From Microbacteriaceae bacterium (GTDB taxonomy: Bacteria > Actinomycetota > Actinomycetes > Actinomycetales > Microbacteriaceae), in NCBI GenBank assembly GCA_947453285.1, contig CANGGA010000041.1:1-8315 (forward strand): DNA of 8,315 nucleotides, read 5' to 3'. Numbering within the stretch: position 1 is the first letter of the stretch; every line of letters begins with the position of its first letter. Made by a program: the position numbers and the translations under genes. Positions 4,587 to 8,315 of the stretch are shown one piece after another. A model generated the notes under the pieces. That model worked only from the letters and a program-made list of their open reading frames with translations, was not told the DNA's origin and did no database searches.

Positions 4587-5312
4587 TTAGAGTTCGGCTA
4601 GGTTGCCTAGGTACAGCTCGATCATCTTTGGATCATTCAAAAGCTCACGACCGGTGCCGGTGTGTGCATCCTTGCCTTGATCTAGAACATAAGCGCGGTC
4701 GCAAATCTGAAGGCAGCGACGAGCATTCTGCTCAACCATGATTACGGTTACCCCTGCCGAGTTAACCTCTTTGACTCGCAAGAAGGTTTCGTCTTGGCGA
4801 ACCGGTGAGAGACCGGCCGATGGCTCATCGAGCAAGAGCACCGATGGGTCGATCATGAGTGCGCGACCCATGGCAACCATCTGACGCTCACCGCCCGAAA
4901 GCGAACCCGCGCGCTGGTTGCGACGCTTGCCTAGATCAGGAAAAATTCCGGTGACGAACTCGAAGCGCTCTTTGAAACGCTTAGGAGTTTGAAAGACACC
5001 CATCTCTAAGTTCTCTTCGATGGTCAAACTCGGAAACACGTTGTTGGTCTGTGGCACGAAGGCAACGCCCTTGGCAACCAACTTGTTCGCCTTTAGGCCG
5101 GTGATGTCTTCACCGTTCAACCAGATCTTTCCTTCACGGATGTTCACCTGGCCGAAGATGGCTTTCAGTAGCGTCGACTTGCCGGCGCCGTTAGGGCCGA
5201 TGATGCCGATGAGCTCGCCCTTGTTTGCAACCAGGTCGCAGCCGTTCAAGATGTTGACGCCAGGCAAATAGCCGGCAACTAGGTTCTCTGCATAAACGAC
5301 AGGAGTGTTCAT
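4587..5312 (-). CDS. livF: Branched-chain amino acid-type ABC transporter ATP-binding protein LivF
   Basis: This 241-residue cytoplasmic ATPase is one of two nucleotide-binding subunits that power the importer. It has Walker A GPNGAGKST (39-47), Q-loop Gln88 in FVPQTNN, ABC signature LSGGE (138-142), Walker B VLLLDEP (158-164) and D-loop SAGLSP (165-170). The switch position reads VEQNA (193-197), with Gln where most ABC ATPases have His. This substitution is normal for LivF and helps tell it from LivG. The length is typical. The start codon overlaps the livG stop by one base (TAATG), with AAGGG a few bases upstream inside livG, so the two ATPases are probably translated in step. It is the last gene of the operon and faces the bidirectional terminator. 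Confidence 0.95.
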   Translation of the reverse strand: MNTPVVYAENLVAGYLPGVNILNGCDLVANKGELIGIIGPNGAGKSTLLKAIFGQVNIREGKIWLNGEDITGLKANKLVAKGVAFVPQTNNVFPSLTIEENLEMGVFQTPKRFKERFEFVTGIFPDLGKRRNQRAGSLSGGERQMVAMGRALMIDPSVLLLDEPSAGLSPVRQDETFLRVKEVNSAGVTVIMVEQNARRCLQICDRAYVLDQGKDAHTGTGRELLNDPKMIELYLGNLAEL

Positions 5313-6157
5313 TAGTTGCCCTTCTTTTGCATGGTGCCGAGGTCGGTGTCGTGGTGAGCGCCGAGGTAGGCATCGATAACCGCCGGGTTCTTCATAACTT
5401 CTGCAGGTGGACCCTCGGCCACAACCTTGCCTTCTGCCATGACGATGACCCAGTCACTGATGTGACGAACCATGTGCATGTCGTGCTCGACGAACAACAC
5501 GGTGGTTCCGTTTTTCTTTAGGTCTTTGATGTGCTCGAGCAGGCTCTGAGTCAGCGCTGGGTTCACACCGGCCATTGGCTCATCGAGCATTACCAGCTTT
5601 GGCTTGCTCATCAGGGCACGTGCCATCTCTAGCAACTTGCGCTGACCGCCCGAAAGCGATGCCGCGTAGTCTTCGCGCTTCGCATCTAGCTTGAAGCGCT
5701 TTAGCAAGTCGTCTGCCTGTGCGGTGATTTCTTTTTCGCGCTTGGTCCACAGTGGGCGAATCAAGGCTGCGAGCAGACTCTCACCCGGCTGCTTCTGAGC
5801 GCCGAGTCGCATGTTCTCGAGAACCGTGAGCAGGTTGAGTGCCTTAGTTAGCTGGAAGGTGCGAATCATGCCTAGTCGAGCGACTCGGTATGAAGACAGT
5901 CCGGCTAGGTTCTTGCCTTCGAAGGTCCAGGTGCCGGTGTTTGGCTTGTCGAATCCGGTGAGCAGGTTGAAGAACGTGGTCTTGCCTGCACCGTTTGGAC
6001 CAATCAAGGCGGTGATCATGCCGCGAGGAATCTCGACGTGTTCGACGTCGACGGCAACCAAGCCACCAAACTGGCGCTTTACGTTGTCTGCGACGAGAAT
6101 CGGGTCGACCTTCTTGCAGCCCGGAACCGCTGGCCCCTGTGAGATTTGGTTAGACAT
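5312..6157 (-). CDS. livG: Branched-chain amino acid-type ABC transporter ATP-binding protein LivG
   Basis: This 281-residue cytoplasmic ATPase partners LivF on the inner face of the LivH-LivM permease. Motifs are Walker A GPNGAGKTT (53-61), Q-loop Gln102 in RTFQLT, signature LSGGQ (168-172), Walker B LVMLDEP (188-194), and the switch histidine His225 in FVEHDM. The long insert between Q-loop and signature (about 120-165) and the C-terminal extension after AYLG are typical of LivG. A 20-residue N-terminal tail precedes the first strand of the ABC domain. The start overlaps the end of livM by eight bases. The purine-rich GGGAG lies rather far upstream (about ten bases), so translation may depend partly on coupling with livM. 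Confidence 0.95.
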   Translation of the reverse strand: MSNQISQGPAVPGCKKVDPILVADNVKRQFGGLVAVDVEHVEIPRGMITALIGPNGAGKTTFFNLLTGFDKPNTGTWTFEGKNLAGLSSYRVARLGMIRTFQLTKALNLLTVLENMRLGAQKQPGESLLAALIRPLWTKREKEITAQADDLLKRFKLDAKREDYAASLSGGQRKLLEMARALMSKPKLVMLDEPMAGVNPALTQSLLEHIKDLKKNGTTVLFVEHDMHMVRHISDWVIVMAEGKVVAEGPPAEVMKNPAVIDAYLGAHHDTDLGTMQKKGN

Positions 6158-7133
6158 TGAACTGCAACTCCCTCTTGTTACCGAAGATGCCCTGCGGTCT
6201 GAAGATCACGAGCAACATCAGGGCTAGGCCGATGAAGATAAAGCGAATCTGGCCAACCTGAGGGTCGGTCAAGAACGGCAGCGCACCGATGGCAACTAGA
6301 CCGCTCAAGACACCCTGGGTGATGCTCAACACGAAGAAGAACACCAGGCTGCCGACGATTGGGCCAAGCACGGTAGCAGCGCCACCGAGCAGAAGAACTG
6401 TCCAGATCATGAAGGTGAAAGTTGTTCCCCATGACTGTGGCTGCACGTTCGAGAGGTTCAGCACGAAGATCATTCCGCCGATGCTGGCAAACAGTCCACC
6501 GAAAATCAGCGCCTGAAGCTTGTAGACGAATACGTTCTTGCCGAGGCTGCGAACGGCGTCTTCGTCTTCACGGATGCCGCGAAGCACACGACCCCAAGGT
6601 GAACGCATTAGCAACCAAACAAGCACTGCGCAAAGTGCAACTGCGAGCCAGGCGATTACCATCACAAAAATTTCGTCGTTGCGATATGTGAACGGGCCAA
6701 AGCCGTAGTCAAGATCTGGGAACGGATTTAGATCCCAGAATTCTTGACCGAACTGGCTGAGGCCGTTCGAGCCACCGGTGACTTTTGCAAAACCGATTGT
6801 GGTCATGAAGTATCTGAAAATTTCAGCTGCCGCAATGGTCACAATCGCGAGATAGTCTGCTCGCAATCGGAGGGTTGGAATTCCGAGCACTAACGCAAAC
6901 AGTGCGCTAAAGACGAGTCCGAAGACAACTGCAAGCAACAGTGGCAAGTGAAAGGTGAGAATGCCGATTGCAAGACCGTAGGCACCGACTGCAGCGAACG
7001 CAGCTTGTCCGAAGTTAAGCAATCCGGTGTAACCGAAGTGCACAGACAAACCGATTGCGCAGAGCACATAGGTTGCCGTGATTGGGCTGATCAGTTCTTT
7101 GACAGCCAGAGTGAAAATTGCTCCCCAGTCCAT
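6150..7133 (-). CDS. livM: Branched-chain amino acid-type ABC transporter permease LivM
   Basis: This 327-residue integral membrane protein forms the translocation pore with LivH. It shows the LivM landmarks: GYTGLLNFGQAAFAAVGAYG (34-53), the GIPTLRLRADYLAIVT region (84-99), TGGSNGL (119-125), and the cytoplasmic coupling loop SPWGRVLRGIREDEDAVRSLG (178-198), which contacts the ATPases. Several further hydrophobic helices follow, with a GAATVLGPIVGS segment and a final RPQGIFG. Between TGGSNGL and the next helix is a hydrophilic external stretch rich in Asp and aromatic residues (about 126-153). ATG 7133 lies six bases after the livH stop, with AGGA overlapping that stop codon, indicating one transcript. 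Confidence 0.95.
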   Translation of the reverse strand: MDWGAIFTLAVKELISPITATYVLCAIGLSVHFGYTGLLNFGQAAFAAVGAYGLAIGILTFHLPLLLAVVFGLVFSALFALVLGIPTLRLRADYLAIVTIAAAEIFRYFMTTIGFAKVTGGSNGLSQFGQEFWDLNPFPDLDYGFGPFTYRNDEIFVMVIAWLAVALCAVLVWLLMRSPWGRVLRGIREDEDAVRSLGKNVFVYKLQALIFGGLFASIGGMIFVLNLSNVQPQSWGTTFTFMIWTVLLLGGAATVLGPIVGSLVFFFVLSITQGVLSGLVAIGALPFLTDPQVGQIRFIFIGLALMLLVIFRPQGIFGNKRELQFNV

Positions 7134-7139
7134 GATTTC

Positions 7140-8315
7140 CTAACCGATTCTTTGCTTCTTGCCGAGAACACCCTGTGGGCGAATCAGCAATACCAATACA
7201 AGGATGATGAGCGAGGCCGCGTACTTCAGGTCTGGTGGAATCACCAAGACCGAAAGCTCGACCACGAACCCGATGATCATTGCTCCAACGGTTGCGCCAA
7301 GCGCGGTGCCAAGACCGCCGAGGGTGACCGATGCGAACAAGAGCAACAAGATCTGGAAGCCGGTGAGCCAGTTGGCCTGGAACTGAAGGCCATACAGGAT
7401 GCCGGCAAGAGCGGTGAGGGCGCCGGCGACAACCCAGACGATGCGAATGATTCGCTCTACGTCGATGCCGGTTGAGGCCGCTAGCGCTGAGTTGTCGCTA
7501 ACCGCACGGGTGGCCTTGCCGATGCGGGTGCGAGTCAAGAACAAGGCAACCGCGGCAAGTGTTACCAGGCTGACGGCCATCGAAACGACCGAGCTCATAG
7601 TTGTCACAATCGGGCCGAGCTGAACGGTTTGGAAGGTTCCACTGACCACCTTGGTCTCGCCGCCGAAGATGATGAGCAAGACGTAGCGAACCACAATGCT
7701 GAATCCGATTGAAACGATCATCATCTGGTTGAGGCCAACGCGCTTTTTGCGAAGCGGCTTCCAGAGGAATGCATCCTGTGAGTAACCGAAGAGACCACCG
7801 AGAAGAAGAACCAAAACTGCGACGAGCAAAATTGGCAGGTTCATGTTTGCGTAGAACACCCAGGTGAGCAACGCACCAAAGGTCAACATTTCACCGTGTG
7901 CAAAGTTGTTGAGTCCGGTTGTTCCAAATATCAGTGAGATGCCGATTGCTGCAACCGCGAGCAATAGCCCAAGGTTCAGACCAGACCAGAGTCGAATGAC
8001 GAGCTGATCGCCGAATGACTGAACCACACGAGTGTCTTTGCCGAGTGGAAACAAAATTCCGGCGGTGTTAACAATGCTCAAGTCGGCCTGGCGAATGTTC
8101 TTTTCAGGATCGCGAAGACCAACGCCCTTTGGCAGGCTGTCTAGCAAAATCTCTACGTCGTAGACGCCTTTTTTGGTTACCTGAATTGCCCAGGTTCCGT
8201 CGGCTGCAGATTCTGCAGTTCCGTCGAAGCCATTGCCGGTGACGTGAAACTTCACTCCGGCGAGCGGCAAGTTATTGTTTTTCATCGTTCCGCGAATTAG
8301 CAGAGCGTCGTTGGC
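7140..8315 (-). CDS. livH: ABC transporter permease LivH with N-terminal extracytoplasmic domain (5' end beyond window)
   Basis: At least 391 residues are visible and the frame is open to the window edge, so the true start lies upstream of 8315. The ATG at 8285 is internal: the preceding codons (ANDALLIRGT) read smoothly into a beta-rich domain. Numbering from that Met, residues 1-80 resemble a carboxypeptidase-regulatory/Ig-like sandwich (PLAGVKFHVTG, ADGTWAIQV, KGVYDVEIL, LPKGV). A linker follows, then the LivH core from about 103 with FGTTGLNNFAHGEMLTFGAL (120-139), further helices, GGLGTALGATVGAMIIGF near the end and a closing RPQGVLGKK. The core forms the membrane pore with LivM. E. coli LivH lacks such an extension; I recall it in actinobacterial homologues, where a signal peptide precedes the domain. 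It would place the domain outside the cell, near LivK. Operon promoter not visible. Confidence 0.92.
   Translation of the reverse strand, partial: ANDALLIRGTMKNNNLPLAGVKFHVTGNGFDGTAESAADGTWAIQVTKKGVYDVEILLDSLPKGVGLRDPEKNIRQADLSIVNTAGILFPLGKDTRVVQSFGDQLVIRLWSGLNLGLLLAVAAIGISLIFGTTGLNNFAHGEMLTFGALLTWVFYANMNLPILLVAVLVLLLGGLFGYSQDAFLWKPLRKKRVGLNQMMIVSIGFSIVVRYVLLIIFGGETKVVSGTFQTVQLGPIVTTMSSVVSMAVSLVTLAAVALFLTRTRIGKATRAVSDNSALAASTGIDVERIIRIVWVVAGALTALAGILYGLQFQANWLTGFQILLLLFASVTLGGLGTALGATVGAMIIGFVVELSVLVIPPDLKYAASLIILVLVLLIRPQGVLGKKQRIG

Noticed and set aside
5193..5199. LivF switch position reading VEQN instead of VEHD considered as a catalytic defect (motif residues 193-196, at about 4736-4725)
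   Set aside because: Gln at this position is characteristic of LivF-type subunits, which pair with a His-bearing LivG; it is a family feature, not damage.
6948..7475. Long + strand open frame (175 codons) opposite livM and livH
   Set aside because: It lies antisense to two strongly conserved permease genes with recognisable motifs; its own translation is low-complexity, charged sequence without any domain, as expected for a shadow frame.
1..8315. CRISPR array, tRNA or rRNA genes, insertion sequences, phage or defence genes
   Set aside because: No regularly spaced direct repeats, cloverleaf-like sequences, rRNA signatures, transposase motifs or terminal inverted repeats were seen; coding density and gene content are those of ordinary core chromosome.

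Overview
The window looks like ordinary chromosome of a high-to-moderate GC actinobacterium. My best guess is a freshwater Microbacteriaceae of the Rhodoluna/Aquiluna ('Luna') type. This rests on the CIRCE-controlled groES without an adjacent groEL, the actinobacterial THUMP-like methyltransferase, a leaderless-type start, a DUF4190 protein, LivF/LivG/LivH versions of actinobacterial type and a base composition that looks close to 50-55% GC. The taxonomic call is inference; no marker gene such as rRNA is present.

Layout. (1) Positions 121-495 (+) encode a small two-helix DUF4190 membrane protein, convergent with (2) a class I SAM-dependent methyltransferase with a C-terminal THUMP-like domain at 1714-515 (-), whose start appears leaderless. 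(3) The divergent intergenic region holds a near-perfect CIRCE element (HrcA operator) over the -35 of a promoter for groES (1852-2148, +). (4) groES is followed by a strong terminator hairpin, but that hairpin lies inside the 5' coding part of rarD (2138-3073, +), an EamA/RarD-type permease. The only start that keeps its conserved N-terminus is a TTG overlapping the end of groES. (5) The 150-bp gap before livK is crowded with inverted repeats: a perfect 17-bp palindrome extended into three GTNAC half-sites at 10-bp spacing, a CGGCT/AGCCG repeat, a repeat enclosing the putative -10, and a leader hairpin. (6) livK (3224-4504, +) encodes a lipoprotein substrate-binding protein of the branched-chain amino acid type and ends at a strong bidirectional terminator. 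(7) On the opposite strand, convergent with livK, runs a tight operon livH-livM-livG-livF (right to left, from beyond 8315 to 4587). It encodes two permeases and two ATPases that with LivK complete an HAAT-family ABC importer. livH runs off the right edge and carries an extracytoplasmic beta-sandwich-like domain ahead of its first membrane helix.

The five Liv proteins form one importer, but the abundant binding protein is transcribed separately from the membrane and ATPase subunits, and the regulatory sites seen here belong only to livK. No tRNA, rRNA, CRISPR, insertion sequence or phage gene was seen. I do not see a clearly new multi-gene system; the items most worth a second look are the groES terminator/rarD overlap, the livK control region and the LivH N-terminal domain.
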